Assembly (NCBI GenBank): GCA_910583925.1
Contig: CAJTZJ010000034.1
Location: 1-5,110 of the forward strand
Source: an uncultured Eubacterium sp.
GTDB taxonomy: Bacteria > Bacillota > Clostridia > Oscillospirales > Acutalibacteraceae
Reading direction: 5' to 3'
Length of the DNA stretch: 5,110 bases
Notes under the pieces: model-generated
What the model saw: only the letters and a program-made list of their open reading frames with translations
The model's database searches: none
Told to the model about the DNA's origin: nothing
In this document: positions 5,058 through 5,110 of the stretch, piece by piece
How the letters are laid out: each line of letters opens with the position of its first letter
Numbering within the stretch: the first letter of the stretch is position 1
Translations under genes and position numbers: made by a program

Positions 5058-5110
5058 TATTAGTTCAAAAAGAAAGTACTCCCATCACTTATTGGTAAAA
5101 TATAACAAAA

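Larger units (their letters stand above)
3600..5060 (-). mobile_element. ISAs1-family insertion sequence (ends approximate)
   Basis: One transposase gene fills the element, whose composition is visibly richer in G+C than the AT-rich DNA on the left. The ends are estimates from where composition changes. The best candidate terminal inverted match is imperfect: CAGAATAAACGCATG near 3619-3633 against CAGCATTTTGCGTATG on the - strand near 5023-5038. I could not find a convincing target duplication, partly because the window ends soon after the element. Confidence 0.6.

Overview
The window is an AT-rich stretch of accessory DNA. It most likely comes from a low-G+C Gram-positive bacterium, probably a clostridium or another Clostridia member such as a Lachnospiraceae gut anaerobe. 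This rests on strong AGGAGG-type ribosome binding sites, AT-rich codon use, tail-protein motifs common in phages of Firmicutes, and small accessory proteins of a type found on clostridial mobile elements. The species cannot be named from this sequence.

Layout, left to right. (1) Bases 1-220 hold no convincing gene, but include an intrinsic terminator-type hairpin (139-166) and a pair of 8-bp direct repeats. (2) Bases 224-1672 hold two decayed phage tail-protein fragments facing each other: the C-terminal domain of one on + (224-594) and most of another on - (597-1672). Each lacks a credible start and carries a single-base frameshift, and their repaired reading frames end 2 bp apart. This head-on pair resembles a dead alternative-tail-fibre (invertible) cassette, though ordinary prophage decay explains it too. 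(3) An intact small ribbon-helix-helix (RHH) protein gene on - (1733-2014) has a good promoter. (4) A rightward group of three small genes follows: a coiled-coil protein (2422-2691), a 40-residue Cys-containing microprotein (2851-2973) and a 70-residue helix-turn-helix regulator (3201-3413). They are separated by hairpins, and the first two have A/C-rich leaders. The coiled-coil gene is flanked by two related hairpins in opposite orientation. (5) An insertion sequence of the ISAs1 family, with an intact DDE transposase on - (3661-5010) and visibly higher G+C than its surroundings, fills the right end. Its exact ends could not be fixed.

Together this looks like a prophage or mobile-element graveyard: broken tail genes, small regulator and accessory genes that are still intact, and a later IS insertion. 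No complete metabolic pathway, RNA gene or CRISPR array is present. The observations most worth pursuing are the tail-to-tail tail-gene fragments, the inverted hairpin pair around the coiled-coil gene, the recent heptad duplication inside that gene, and the unannotated-size Cys microprotein.
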